64,000 bases of DNA, taken from RUG572 sp964386385. Lineage in GTDB: Bacteria; Verrucomicrobiota; Kiritimatiellia; RFP12; UBA1067. The notes beneath the pieces are model-generated. The model did not search any database. It was not told where the DNA came from and saw nothing but the letters and a program-made list of their open reading frames with translations. Below, piece after piece: positions 26,129 through 34,962 of the stretch (position 1 is the stretch's first letter; the number at the start of each line of letters is the position of its first letter). The position numbers and the translations under genes were made by a program. The stretch spans positions 1 through 64,000 of the forward strand of contig CAYLRN010000013.1 of NCBI GenBank assembly GCA_964386385.1, read 5' to 3'.

Positions 26129-26158
26129 ATTATGCCACAATCCCCCACCGGAAGTCAA
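26129..26158 (-). promoter_or_regulatory. Promoter of the dcw cluster (mraZ)
   Basis: TTGACT at 26158-26153, an 18-base spacer ending GATTGTGG, and CATAAT at 26134-26129. The GTGGGG-rich sequence around the -10 (TGGGG twice, GTGGGG once) resembles the repeated boxes MraZ binds in other bacteria, which is only suggestive. Confidence 0.65.
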
Positions 26159-26171
26159 TGGGAATGGACAA

Positions 26172-26213
26172 TAAAAACGGCAGCGCGGGCCGCCAATGGC
26201 GGCGCGCGCTGCC
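26172..26213 (-). terminator. Terminator of the sialidase-like gene
   Basis: On the minus strand GGCAGCGCG pairs with CGCGCTGCC around an inner CCGCC/GGCGG stem, and GTTTTTATT follows. It separates the sialidase gene from the mraZ promoter. Confidence 0.85.
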
Positions 26214-26272
26214 TATGTCCGTCGAATGGCGACCGCCGCCGCGACACGCGGGGCGGTGGTCGTCCGCTTCGC

Positions 26273-27796
26273 CTACTTCGCCTCGGAAACGGGGATGGCG
26301 TACACGGCGGTGTCGGACTTCGTGCCGGCGTAGTACGTCAGGAAATGGACGCCGTTCAGGACCGTGGCGTTGACGTTGCCGGCGTCCCACGGGCGCTCCT
26401 CGCCGCCGAACGCCACGCCGTCCGGGTCCGGCCAGGCAAGCGGATTGTCGAACACAGCGTCCGCCTTCGCGACGCGCCGCTTCACAAGGCCGCGTCCGCG
26501 CTCGTAGTAGTAGTTCGACACAAGGCCGGTCTCGGGATTGTAGACGAGGGACGGCGTGGAGGCCAGCACGTCGCGGACGTTCGTCCGCCGCCGCGTCCAC
26601 GTGGCGCCGCCGTCGATGGAGGTCAACTGAAACTGGCTCGCCTGCGACCCGCCGCCGCACTCCGTGCGCGCCACGGCCAGGATTCGTCCGTTTCCGAGGT
26701 GGACGGCGGACGGCTCGGTGGGCAGCTCGCCCTTCGCCGTCATGCGCTCGACCGTCTTCTGGACCCATGTAGAGCCGTTGTCCGCGCTCGTGAGCGTCCC
26801 CCAGGCGTGGTTGCCGTTTTCCTTGTAGTCGGTCGCGAACCAGAGGCACATCAGCCCGGAGGGGACGCGGAAGACGTCGGTGATCTGCATGGGGAACGGG
26901 TCCAGCGCGGGTACGGCGATCTTCTCGAACGCCACGCCGTCGACCGTCCGGTAGAGCTCATGGCGCGACTTCGGCCGGCCGATGCACCGCACCCAGAAGA
27001 GGGCGGCGCCGTCCATGTCAAGTCCCTTGCCGATCAGCACCTCGCCGGCGGCGGGGTCCGCCGCGAACGCCACCTCCGGCGTCCACGTCCGGCCGCCGTC
27101 AAGGGAAGTCCGCGCATATGCGTCGCGCCGGCCCTCGCCGATGTCGTGTCCGGAACCGCGGCTGTACGCGCAGACGAGCCTGTCGCCAAGGGCCTGCATC
27201 ATCGGCCAGGAGTTGTAGCCGGGGCGGTCTTCCACCACGACGGCCTTCGGCGGCGCGGTAAGCGGCGTGACCTTCACCTGCACGATTCCCTCCGGGCGGA
27301 CGTACGTGTCGCCCGCGTCGTCGGGTTCGCGCTGGATGCGCAGCGCAAGCGGAACGCCTGGCCGCACGATGCGGCAGCCTTCGAGCACGGTCGCGTGCAG
27401 CGTCTGCGCCGCAGGGGGAATCGGCGTCAGCACGGGCTTGCCGTCCGTCGCGGCCGCCGCCGGCGTCTGCCCCGGGACGAGCGAGGCGAGATGGACGCGA
27501 TAGACGGCGGACTGCGTGTTCGTCGTCTGGGACTCGTTCATCGTCAGTATCTCGACGCGCACCGCCGCGCAGTCCGCAGGCAGCGGCGGCGTCACGCCGG
27601 AGACGGACTGCCCGACCTGTCCGCCGGACATCGACCACACGGGCACGGCCGCCGCGCCCTGCCGCCAGACGACGAGCGACGGATTCCCCGTCGCGAGCGT
27701 CAGGTCGTTCGCGTTCAAATAGATCGGCGCCCACGCCGCGCCCGCGTGGGCAATCCCCGCGGCCATCGCGGCCAGTCCAAGCAAGCTCTTCTTCAT
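26273..27796 (-). CDS. Secreted sialidase-fold (BNR repeat) protein (507 aa)
   Basis: A signal peptide (MKKSLLGLAAMAAGIAHAGA) is followed by about 150 beta-rich residues and then a six-bladed propeller. Three Asp-boxes are visible: TSLDGGRTW, TSADNGSTW and TSIDGGATW. The Arg-Ile-Pro motif of true sialidases is not seen; the equivalent point reads DRPGYNSWP. Several propeller Arg/Glu residues are present (ARTECGGG), but specificity cannot be assigned. AAGGG lies 7 bases ahead of ATG 27796. Its -35 box contains the stop codon of the upstream LamG gene. Confidence 0.75.
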   Translation of the reverse strand: MKKSLLGLAAMAAGIAHAGAAWAPIYLNANDLTLATGNPSLVVWRQGAAAVPVWSMSGGQVGQSVSGVTPPLPADCAAVRVEILTMNESQTTNTQSAVYRVHLASLVPGQTPAAAATDGKPVLTPIPPAAQTLHATVLEGCRIVRPGVPLALRIQREPDDAGDTYVRPEGIVQVKVTPLTAPPKAVVVEDRPGYNSWPMMQALGDRLVCAYSRGSGHDIGEGRRDAYARTSLDGGRTWTPEVAFAADPAAGEVLIGKGLDMDGAALFWVRCIGRPKSRHELYRTVDGVAFEKIAVPALDPFPMQITDVFRVPSGLMCLWFATDYKENGNHAWGTLTSADNGSTWVQKTVERMTAKGELPTEPSAVHLGNGRILAVARTECGGGSQASQFQLTSIDGGATWTRRRTNVRDVLASTPSLVYNPETGLVSNYYYERGRGLVKRRVAKADAVFDNPLAWPDPDGVAFGGEERPWDAGNVNATVLNGVHFLTYYAGTKSDTAVYAIPVSEAK

Positions 27797-27848
27797 CTCA
27801 AGCCCTTTCAGTCCTTCAACAGAATCCTTCGTCAGAAAACGATGCCGC

Positions 27849-27876
27849 ATTATACAAAACCGGGCCGCGCAGTCAA
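27849..27876 (-). promoter_or_regulatory. Promoter of the sialidase-like gene
   Basis: TTGACT at 27876-27871, a 16-base spacer ending TTTTG, and TATAAT at 27854-27849. The TGA inside TTGACT is the stop codon of the LamG gene. The leader to ATG 27796 is about 46 bases. Confidence 0.8.
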
Positions 27877-30800
27877 CGCAGAATGAACACGGTCCCGCGC
27901 GGCGGCGCGTAGAGAAAGTCGCCCGGTTCGCGGACTCCGGACGAAAGGCGCCAGAGGTCGAACGAGCCTGTGAACGCGCCTTCCCCCTCCGCCGAACCCA
28001 GCGCCAGGTCGCCCGACGAGAAGAACTCCATCGCCGGCGTAGGCGCGCGCAGGTCCGCAAGCGAGCCGGCGAGGCTGCCGTCGACGTAGAGCCGCCATTC
28101 CGCCAGGTCGCGGACGAGCGCCAGATGCGTCCAGACGCCGGCCAGCGCCGTCGCGTCCTCCAGCAGCGTCCCGTCGGCGTAGGGTGTGTTCGGCCAGCGA
28201 CCGCGCGCCAGCAGACGGATGCGCGGCGTCGTCCCGGACCTGTCGATGAAGAGGCGGACGCCGCCCGCCGCCGTGCCGGCGCGGCCGACCTCGAACACCG
28301 TCTCGTCCGCGACCGAGGCGTTCGCCCACTTGAGCCACCCTTCAACGGTGAACGTCCGCCCCGGCTCCAGCGCAAGGCCGCGGCCCGAAGAGACGAGCGA
28401 CGCGCCGGGCGCGAGGGCCGCGGAGCCGGCGTTGCGGCGCGCCGGGCCGTCCTGCTCCGCGATGCGCGGCACGACCGGACGCGCGGCGGAGTCCGCCTCC
28501 ACCGCCCCGACGGGCGCGAAGCCGTACGCGTCGTCCACCAGGCACGACAGGTTCGTCGCGCCTTCCGCCACGTCCAACGGCCAGTAGGACAGCGTTGCGG
28601 CGGACTTTGCGGCGGCCGACTCCGCCGGCGCTGCGCAGAGGAATTCGGAGGGCGGGCGGATGCCACTGCTCAGGCGCACGGACGACATCTGCCCGCGCAG
28701 GGAGTTGTTGCCGTACCAGTGGCGGCCGCCGAGAAGCATGATCTTGCCATCCGACCCGGGGACGACCGTCTTGTCCGTCATCGCGGCGTCGCCATTCTGA
28801 ACGCCGTCGATGAATAGCCGCCAGACTGATTTCTCGGCGCCGTCGACGGTCTCGAAGGAATGCACCAGGGCGAGGTGATGCCATTCGTCCTCGGACACGT
28901 CGCCTGGCGCAGTGCCGGCGAACGTCGTGTCCTTCAGCTCCGTGCCGTACAGGTTATCCCAGATGCGGAATCCATGCGCGACGTCGTGGAAGAAGCGCAC
29001 GGATATGCCCTTCGTGCCATTGGCGATCGCGAAGAAGACCTCCTGGTCCTTGCTCGACGACGCCCTGCGCTTGAAGAAGAACTCCAGCGTGAATTCGCCC
29101 ATCAGCGTGGACATGACAGACGAGGCGCCGGTCACAAGTGAGGAGTACCGCCCCGCGTTGCCGTCCATGGTGCGGAAGAGCGCACTTCCGCCCAGCTTGG
29201 ACGCATCGCCGCGAAAGTACGGCGACGTCTCCGGATTCGTGACGGCGGGGACGTCGCCGGCGATTCCGGAGGCGCAGTACTCGGCCGTCGCCGGCGGAAC
29301 GGTGGCCGTGTACGCGCAAGTCATATGGTACATCCCCACGACGTCGTTCAAGTCGAAGTACGTCCCGTTCACGACGTTCAGCGGCCAGAGCGCCAGCACG
29401 TCCGAAGCCTCCGTTCCGCCGTCCGCGCACATGAACTGCGCCGGCGCCAGCGCGGCGCCTGACACGCGCGCGCAGTCCATGCGCCCCGTGAAGCCGTATC
29501 CGACGCCGGTTTCAGTCTTCATGCCGGCGGAGTCGCCAACGCGGTTAAGCAGGACGAAATATGGCGACACGCTTCCGGCGTCTGGCGCTCGGGCGTTCTC
29601 AAGGAAGCCGGCGGACTCGCCGTCGAGGAAGAGTTCCCAGCGCCCAAACCCGTTCGCGCCGCCGTCGCGGTCGTAGACGAGCGCCACGTGCCGCCAGGTC
29701 TCGTACCAGCCGCCCATGTCGCCGGAGATCGCCCTGTTGCCCTGCAGTTCCCCCAAAACGTCGATCGCGTATACTTCGAATCGCGCCGTGCCGTCCGGGA
29801 AACGGCGCAGCTGGAGCGCCCAGCCATACTCGTAGGTGCGGCGCGTGCCGAAGATCCACATGGCGAAGTTCCCCTCCGCGTCGCGCGTGTCGCGTCCGAC
29901 CACGCGCGGCGCAATCCAGGCCTCGACGGTGAAATCGTTCGTCAGCGTCAGGTTTCTCCCCACGCCGTCGTTGATCAAAAAGCCGAACGCGGCAGTCCCC
30001 TCCGCGCATCCGGCGTTTCCGCCGGGCAGCGAGACGGTCGTGTTCGGCGGATTGCCGGTGAACGCGGAATCCGTACACGGCGCAGCCCGGTTCGCGGTCT
30101 CTTCCTTGCCCGCCCCCCAGAAGCCGCCGGACAGCGCCGCGTCGCCCACGGCGTCTCGCCCGTCGACGCCGCCGTCCGCCGCCACGTCCAGCGGCCAGTA
30201 GGCAATCGTCTCAAAGTCCGGCGCGGGCGTCCCCTCCCCGCCCGCGCAGAGGAATTCGGACGGAGGAAGCGCCGCGTCCGACAGCCGCCAGTAGTCGAAA
30301 GCGCCCCATGTCGGATGGTTGCCGCGTCCGCCGACGTCGAAGGATCCGCCTGCGGGCGGCGTGGAGACGACGGCGCCGTTCTCATGGCAGGGTCCCAGCT
30401 GCTCGCCGTCGAGGTAGAGCGTCCATCGCTCCACCGCGGCGGGCGTCACCTCGTGGACGAGGGCGACGTGGTGCCAGTCGTTCGTAAGCGTCCGCGCGTC
30501 CTCGTCGTCCGCATAGGAGTACAGGACCACGTTGTCCGTCTTCGACTGTCCGTAGACGTGCCAGTGGAACGACGGGGTTTCGTCCGTCGGGCCGCGGAAG
30601 GACAGCATCCAGCGATGTTCGCTGGAGTTGCCGGACCCGCTGCTGTTGTACCCGCCGACGACGTAGGACCAGTCGTTCGAGGCGGGGAACCGGCTGAGTT
30701 TCAGCCATCCCTCGACGGTGAAGGACCTGTCGCGGGCGACGTGTCGCGCCAACGCGCCGGCGTGGTTGTAGAGGAAATAGGAAGAGCCCGACGAGCGCGC

Positions 30801-31076
30801 GGCGTACCTGTTTGGGATTTCCACCATGTGGAAGCCGCCGTCCGGGTTCGGCGGCAGGCTCCACCCGACAGTCTGCTCCTCCACCGCGCCGCCGGCCCAT
30901 ACGAGGTCGTTCGTGGAATCGACCATGCACCGTCCGTCGAACGACCCATTGTGCTTCCGCTCCATCGGCCACAGCGCGACCGTCCTGGCCTCCGCGGCGG
31001 CGCAAGCCAGCGCCACCGCGAGAACGCCAAGAATCCGCACTGCGGAAAACCGCTTCGCCGCAAGTCCGCATCTCAT
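27873..31076 (-). CDS. Secreted four-LamG-domain protein (about 1067 aa)
   Basis: A signal peptide (RILGVLAVALACAAAEA) precedes four concanavalin-like LamG domains of 230-280 residues each. Each has the pattern ‘FTVEGWLK ... WHHVALVH ... LYLDG ... FDYWRLS’ and ends with a variant of a PPSEFLCAGG boundary. The domains start with similar phrases (ALWPMERK, AYWPLDVA, ALWPLNVV, SYWPLDVA), so the protein grew by tandem duplication. There is no enzyme domain and no sorting signal; the chain ends FILR. ATG 31076 has AAAGG nine bases ahead; ATG 31094 is an alternative. A carbohydrate- or surface-binding role is inferred. Confidence 0.75.
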   Translation of the reverse strand: MRCGLAAKRFSAVRILGVLAVALACAAAEARTVALWPMERKHNGSFDGRCMVDSTNDLVWAGGAVEEQTVGWSLPPNPDGGFHMVEIPNRYAARSSGSSYFLYNHAGALARHVARDRSFTVEGWLKLSRFPASNDWSYVVGGYNSSGSGNSSEHRWMLSFRGPTDETPSFHWHVYGQSKTDNVVLYSYADDEDARTLTNDWHHVALVHEVTPAAVERWTLYLDGEQLGPCHENGAVVSTPPAGGSFDVGGRGNHPTWGAFDYWRLSDAALPPSEFLCAGGEGTPAPDFETIAYWPLDVAADGGVDGRDAVGDAALSGGFWGAGKEETANRAAPCTDSAFTGNPPNTTVSLPGGNAGCAEGTAAFGFLINDGVGRNLTLTNDFTVEAWIAPRVVGRDTRDAEGNFAMWIFGTRRTYEYGWALQLRRFPDGTARFEVYAIDVLGELQGNRAISGDMGGWYETWRHVALVYDRDGGANGFGRWELFLDGESAGFLENARAPDAGSVSPYFVLLNRVGDSAGMKTETGVGYGFTGRMDCARVSGAALAPAQFMCADGGTEASDVLALWPLNVVNGTYFDLNDVVGMYHMTCAYTATVPPATAEYCASGIAGDVPAVTNPETSPYFRGDASKLGGSALFRTMDGNAGRYSSLVTGASSVMSTLMGEFTLEFFFKRRASSSKDQEVFFAIANGTKGISVRFFHDVAHGFRIWDNLYGTELKDTTFAGTAPGDVSEDEWHHLALVHSFETVDGAEKSVWRLFIDGVQNGDAAMTDKTVVPGSDGKIMLLGGRHWYGNNSLRGQMSSVRLSSGIRPPSEFLCAAPAESAAAKSAATLSYWPLDVAEGATNLSCLVDDAYGFAPVGAVEADSAARPVVPRIAEQDGPARRNAGSAALAPGASLVSSGRGLALEPGRTFTVEGWLKWANASVADETVFEVGRAGTAAGGVRLFIDRSGTTPRIRLLARGRWPNTPYADGTLLEDATALAGVWTHLALVRDLAEWRLYVDGSLAGSLADLRAPTPAMEFFSSGDLALGSAEGEGAFTGSFDLWRLSSGVREPGDFLYAPPRGTVFILR

Positions 31077-31147
31077 TGAATGACGCCTTTCCATAGTCTG
31101 CTTCAAACCACAAAACCAATCAGGCGAAATTTCGCCCGACAACGCAG

Positions 31148-31153
31148 ATTATG
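31148..31153 (-). promoter_or_regulatory. LamG gene promoter, -10 box CATAAT
   Basis: The minus strand reads AAAATGGCATAAT. The predicted transcription start near 31141 rules out the long in-frame start at 31142. The leader contains a perfect GGCGAAATTTCGCC palindrome. No clear -35 was found. Confidence 0.5.
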
Positions 31154-31278
31154 CCATTTTTTTTTCTCCCCCGTCAAGCGGGGAATTCAGGGCCGCAGTT
31201 GCCCATAATATAGGACGCCAAGGGATCTCAGGCGCGTCCCCCCATTGCTCAAATCCAAGGACACTGTAGAATGGAGGC

Positions 31279-31476
31279 ATGAAGAAGATGTCAGAGACGA
31301 CTTTCCGCGACAGGCAGCCCGACTTCCGCAACCAGTACGGGCGGCTGAAGAGCAAGACGGCAAAGGGCGATTTCCTGACCCGCCCGTGCAAGACCTTCGG
31401 CTTCGAGCGCAAGTACCTGACGAAACTGCTCGACGGGGCGCGCCGGCACAGACCGCCGCGCGGCCAGGCGCAATGA
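31279..31476 (+). pseudogene. Transposase/integrase N-terminal stub (65 codons)
   Basis: The peptide has a GRLKSKTAKGDFLTRPCKTFGFERKY stretch followed by LTKLLDGARR. This resembles the N-terminal helix-turn-helix of DDE/rve-type integrases, where a phrase like ‘CATTGYNRKYAIRLLNG’ is usual. The frame ends after 65 codons, with no catalytic domain behind it. It marks the left edge of the accessory island. Quality of the match is moderate. Confidence 0.45.
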
Positions 31477-31779
31477 GGTTTCGGCGTCCTTTCCATTTGA
31501 CTAACTGCGGTCGCAGGCCATGTGCCTTGCCAAAGCATGCATCTTGTCAAAGTGAATGCACCCATGGGATACGCGTCCGCTTGTTCCGAAAAGACACGAT
31601 GCATCCGAGCGAAAGCGACAAGACCTCGCATTCCTCCGCGCTTCCGATAGGCCCGCCCATGAGACGCATGGAAGGCGTCCACCTCACGCCGATGAACGCG
31701 AAGAGCGCGTGGAGGGTCGTCTGCCTCACGCAAAGGCGCAGAGACACAGAGGGACTTCCGGTCTGCGACTGGATTGCGC

Positions 31780-32353
31780 GGGAGGGTCGCGCTCCTGCGC
31801 GACCGCCGACGCTCCGTTCCTCGTCCCACTGGGCTGGGAGTGGGCGCGGCTTGGGGAGGTGTGCGAGATACAACTTGGTAAAATGCTCGACAAGGGGAAG
31901 AACAAGGGTGCCCCATATTCCTATTTTGCCAACCAGTCCGTGAGATGGAGAACATTTGACCTTTCCTCTTTGAAGACGATGCCGTTCAATGATACGGAAG
32001 ACGAAAAATTCGCGTTGCATCCAGGCGACATTTTAATGTGCGAAGGCGGCGTGCCGGGCCGTTGCGCCATATGGTGCAAGGAGAGGACTGACATAAAGTA
32101 TCAAAAGGCAGTTCATCGAATTCGTTCTCATCATATTCAGCCAGAACATGTGCAGATTTTCTTTGAGTCCGTTCATGAAGAACGCTTTTTCAAGGACTGC
32201 CTTGCCGGCACCACTATCAGGCATTTGCCACGCGAGGCCTTGTTCGCCTTTCCCATCCCCCTTCCGCCGCTTGCGGAGCAGAAGCGGATTGTGGCGAAGG
32301 TTGATGAAATGACTGCACTGCTGAACAACCTGAAAAGACAGGTTAGGGCATGA
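31780..32353 (+). pseudogene. hsdS: Type I restriction specificity subunit fragment (hsdS, C-terminal part)
   Basis: The frame, open from 31556, becomes recognisable at CATADAPFLVPLGWEWARLG, the entry to an HsdS target-recognition domain. It continues through one recognition domain (VPGRCAIW, QIFFESVHEERFF) to the conserved helix start IPLPPLAEQKRIVAKVDEMTALL, and stops at QVRA. Only about one recognition domain plus the start of a spacer helix is present, against two in an intact HsdS of 400-450 residues. The 5' part of the frame has no similarity. A second fragment with the same entry sequence lies inverted at 35277-35620. Confidence 0.75.
31795..31858 (+). repeat. Inverted repeat arm 1 (hsdS recombination-type site)
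   Basis: This 64-base stretch encodes the shared HsdS entry. It matches the reverse complement of about 35552-35614 with only scattered mismatches, including the identical blocks GCGACCGCCGACGCTCCGTT and GGGCGCGGCTTGGGGAG. Confidence 0.75.
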
Positions 32354-32381
32354 TCTCATTTGCATGCGCAGCGCATTCCAC

Positions 32382-32411
32382 CCCTACACGAGTTTGCAAA
32401 CTCGTGTAGGG
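32382..32411. repeat. Long palindrome, copy 1 (3' side of the regulator gene)
   Basis: A perfect 30-base palindrome with half-site CCCTACACGAGTTTG. It lies 10 bases beyond the stop codon of the winged-helix regulator. The second copy is at 33035-33070. Confidence 0.9.
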
Positions 32412-32421
32412 ACGAAATCGT

Positions 32422-33021
32422 TCAGAAGAGACAGAGCTCGGAAAGCCCAAGGACTGCTTTTGAAGGATGCGGAACGGCTCTCACCCTCGCAGGAAGGCCG
32501 TGGCGAATGGGCGTTTGAACCTCCGCAAAACCATTGCGGCAGAGCGTTCGACGATGCTTCAGGACTGTCCTGGCGGATATTCGGAGTTGTCTGCCAATCT
32601 CCGCGCAATCGACCCATCCTCCGGATTTCAGCGGACACGCCATCATCTTGACGGCATTCGACGTCCGCAAAGCCGAAAAGAGGGCAATGACGTCCCTATC
32701 GCCCTTTCCCCCGCGAAACAGTTCAGTGACTACGTCAATGACCTTCGCCGATTGCGGCACAATGGGATCGGTCTTGAACTCGTAGAATACGTTGACGGAC
32801 TTTCGTCTTGCATGGATCAGACCGCGAGCCTGCAGTTCCTTGAGATAGAGACTTATCGTTCCCTTGTGCAGCGCCGTCTGCCGCACCATGCCCATGACGG
32901 TCAACGACTTCTCCTTCATCAGAATTCGCAAGATGCGAAGTCGTATGGGATTGGCCACGACACGGCACGTTTTCCACAAGGTCGGCGACAGCGCGTTCAA
33001 TTCTGTCGGTGCACGTTTCAT
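32422..33021 (-). CDS. Winged-helix (ArsR-like) transcriptional regulator (199 aa)
   Basis: The N-terminal half is a winged helix: VVANPIRLRILRILMKEKSL, then the recognition-helix region TALHKGTISLYLKELQARGL and a wing with RRKSVNVFYEF. The second half (about residues 100-190) may hold another helix-turn-helix (WVDCAEIGRQLRISARTVLKH). The frame is intact, unlike its neighbours. ATG 33021 is only 6 bases after a TATAAT box, so a leaderless message is expected. The gene is bracketed by two copies of one palindrome, and the upstream copy covers the promoter -35 region, which suggests self-regulation. Confidence 0.75.
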   Translation of the reverse strand: MKRAPTELNALSPTLWKTCRVVANPIRLRILRILMKEKSLTVMGMVRQTALHKGTISLYLKELQARGLIHARRKSVNVFYEFKTDPIVPQSAKVIDVVTELFRGGKGDRDVIALFSALRTSNAVKMMACPLKSGGWVDCAEIGRQLRISARTVLKHRRTLCRNGFAEVQTPIRHGLPARVRAVPHPSKAVLGLSELCLF

Positions 33022-33027
33022 GCAGTG

Positions 33028-33055
33028 ATTATACCACCCCTACACGAGTTTGCAA
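33028..33055 (-). promoter_or_regulatory. Regulator gene promoter overlapping the palindrome
   Basis: TATAAT lies at 33033-33028. TTGCAA, the exact centre of the palindrome, lies 16 bases upstream at 33055-33050 and could act as the -35. Binding of a dimer to the palindrome would block the polymerase. Confidence 0.6.
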
Positions 33056-33070
33056 ACTCGTGTAGGGGTG
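33035..33070. repeat. Long palindrome, copy 2 (promoter side of the regulator gene)
   Basis: A perfect 36-base palindrome with half-site CACCCCTACACGAGTTTG. It contains the whole 30-base copy 1 plus three bases on each side. It is a candidate operator for the regulator it precedes, or one end of a small mobile cassette. Confidence 0.9.
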
Positions 33071-33390
33071 AAATGCGATTGCCCTTTTCGAATGGAGGAA
33101 AGAGACTTGAATGCCCAAAAAAAAACGGACAGACAATCCGCCGGTCTCTGTCGTTCACGCTCCGCGAATATCGCGAGCATTGACGGAATGTCGCCTTTTG
33201 CGCGGCATGCGGTGAACGCCTTGTAGTACGCACGGCGATTCTCGTACTTGATGCGTATGGGAAGATATCCACTGCGCATGAGCATGAAGCTTGCGAGAAG
33301 GCGGACGGCTCGACCGTTTCCGTCGATGAATGGATGCAGGGCATCGCATTTGCGGAACGATAGCCGCAGGATTTTCATGCCAATTGCGCA
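33040..33390 (-). pseudogene. Fic domain fragment
   Basis: The frame carries the full Fic catalytic motif HPFIDGNGR, preceded by RLSFRKCDAL and followed by AVRLLASFMLMRSGYLPI and a KAFTACRAKGDI helix. The N-terminal half of a Fic protein is missing: upstream the frame runs into remains of an integrase. The last ten codons come from palindrome copy 2. Fic enzymes transfer AMP or related groups to proteins. This piece is probably not functional. Confidence 0.65.
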
Positions 33391-33409
33391 TGATATCGTT
33401 CCGCAAACG

Positions 33410-33660
33410 TCACCACGTGACAACACGGTTGACGATGTCGCGCTGTTCCGTGCTTGTCCGACGGAGGTAGATGCGGGTTGTCTCGATGCTCTCGTGTCCC
33501 ATGAGGTCGGCGAGGAGCGATATGTGAAGGGAAGCGTCCCCCTGTCGATCTCCGCGTAAAGCGCGGCGAACTGCCGCATCGCGTAGAGATAGGAGGCGAT
33601 TGTGTTGTCCGACTTGTTCGTCATCCGCAGGAATGCGGCGAATTCTTCGTGGTCTATCAT
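33410..33660 (-). pseudogene. Tyrosine integrase with internal deletion
   Basis: The 5' end encodes a SAM-like core-binding start (MIDHEEFAAFLRMTNKSDNT, then ASYLYAMRQFAALYAEID). After a frame change the 3' end encodes LADLMGHESIETTRIYLRRT and VNRVVTW, the C-terminus of a tyrosine recombinase with its nucleophile Tyr. The roughly 200 residues between, with the catalytic Arg and His residues, are gone. This integrase type is often found beside hsdS genes that invert, which fits the two inverted hsdS fragments around it. Confidence 0.65.
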
Positions 33661-33755
33661 GGCGGTTTCCTTTTGTGAGGTCTGCCATGATAGCGAAACA
33701 GGGTCTCGTCATGTCTTCGTTCCGCCAAACGCCCAAAGATCTTTGATGCGGCTTC

Positions 33756-34940
33756 CTATGCGAGGCCAAGCCGTCTCATGTGCGCGGCGAGATCGCGGAA
33801 CGGAACAAACGCCACGTCTCCCACACCTGCAGCGGCGTCGCCGCCGTATACGACCGTTGCGGAGGCGACATCCGGAATCATGCGCCGAACTGCATCGAGA
33901 TTCTTTGCGAAGTCCGGAGAGAACGATGCGGACGACTTGATTTCAAACAAGTGGAGCGAACTTCCGGCCTCAACCACCAGATCGACTTCCGTGCCGTGCC
34001 GGTCACGGATGAAATATAGGTCGGGCGTCAGTCCGGCGTTAAGTCGCGTCTTAAGCGCCTCTACGATCACCATATTCTCGAAGAGGCCACCAAAGGCCGG
34101 ATCGCGCGCAGCCTGCATGGCGTCTCGTATGCCGAGCTGCCATGCGGCAAGCCCCGGTTCGCAAAAATAGACTTTCGGCGTCTTGACGAAACGCTTGCCG
34201 AAATTGCGGTAGTATGGAGGCAGGACGAACACAAGATGGCACGCTTCGAGGATTGAAAGCCATCCGCGCAGCGTTGGAGCGCTGACGCCCGTTTCATCTG
34301 AAATTCCCGCGCTGCTGTAAAGTTGTCCCACCCGCCCCGCAAGAAGCCTGATGAATGTCTCAAACGGGCGGCGTTCGCGCAGATTGGTCAACTGGGACAC
34401 GTCCTTTTCAAGGTAAGTCGCCGCATAGTTCCTGTAGAGTTCAAACGGCGTCTGCCGTTCCGAGAACAGCCGCGGCATGAACCCCTCGACGATGCGCTGT
34501 TCCCTTGTCGATGGAATTCCTGCCGCCGACAGTTCGGCAAGTGAAAGCGGCAGAAGCGTCACTCCGCCGACGCGACCGGCGAGCGACTGTCCCATCCTGG
34601 CTCGCAACGCGGGCTGATGCGATCCGGTCAAGACGTAAAGTCCGTTCTTGCCAGAACATTCATCCACCGCAACCTGAATGCGGCTTAAGAGCGACGGTAC
34701 GCGCTGGACTCCGTCAATGATGAGCGGAGCGGGATGCAGACGCAGGAATGACGCGCCATCTGCCTCTGCCGCTGTACGCAAATCCGGATTCTCAAGATTG
34801 ACGTAGCCGTAGTCGGGAAAAAGTGTCCGTGCAAGCGTGGTCTTGCCCGACTGCCTCGGTCCCTGCATTGAAAGGACGGGGAACTGCGCGGCAAGCGATT
34901 TCGCGTAAGGCGCGATGTCTCTTGGAATGCTCTTTTTCAT
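33756..34940 (-). CDS. AAA-type ATPase with DUF4143 domain (394 aa)
   Basis: The protein has a P-loop GPRQSGKTT at residues 27-35 and a sensor-like LTGSHQP. A C-terminal DUF4143 (nuclease-like) half includes LYRNYAATYLEKDV, a helix-turn-helix TLRGWLSIL and VDLVVEAG/EIKSS. The Walker B motif reads LIIDGVQRVP, whereas relatives have LIIDEVQR; the Glu that activates water is Gly77 here. The frame is otherwise full length. A TACAAT box lies 6 bases ahead of the ATG. Function of the family is unknown; it is common in accessory regions. Confidence 0.85.
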   Translation of the reverse strand: MKKSIPRDIAPYAKSLAAQFPVLSMQGPRQSGKTTLARTLFPDYGYVNLENPDLRTAAEADGASFLRLHPAPLIIDGVQRVPSLLSRIQVAVDECSGKNGLYVLTGSHQPALRARMGQSLAGRVGGVTLLPLSLAELSAAGIPSTREQRIVEGFMPRLFSERQTPFELYRNYAATYLEKDVSQLTNLRERRPFETFIRLLAGRVGQLYSSAGISDETGVSAPTLRGWLSILEACHLVFVLPPYYRNFGKRFVKTPKVYFCEPGLAAWQLGIRDAMQAARDPAFGGLFENMVIVEALKTRLNAGLTPDLYFIRDRHGTEVDLVVEAGSSLHLFEIKSSASFSPDFAKNLDAVRRMIPDVASATVVYGGDAAAGVGDVAFVPFRDLAAHMRRLGLA

Positions 34941-34962
34941 GACGGCATTGTATCAAAACGCT

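Noticed and set aside
26129..26158. TTG at 26158 as the start of mraZ
   Set aside because: The TTG is the first part of the TTGACT promoter box, and the residues it would add do not match any MraZ.
31245..31943. Plus-strand 232-codon frame around the transposase stub and hsdS fragment
   Set aside because: It is out of frame with both recognisable pieces and shows no similarity.
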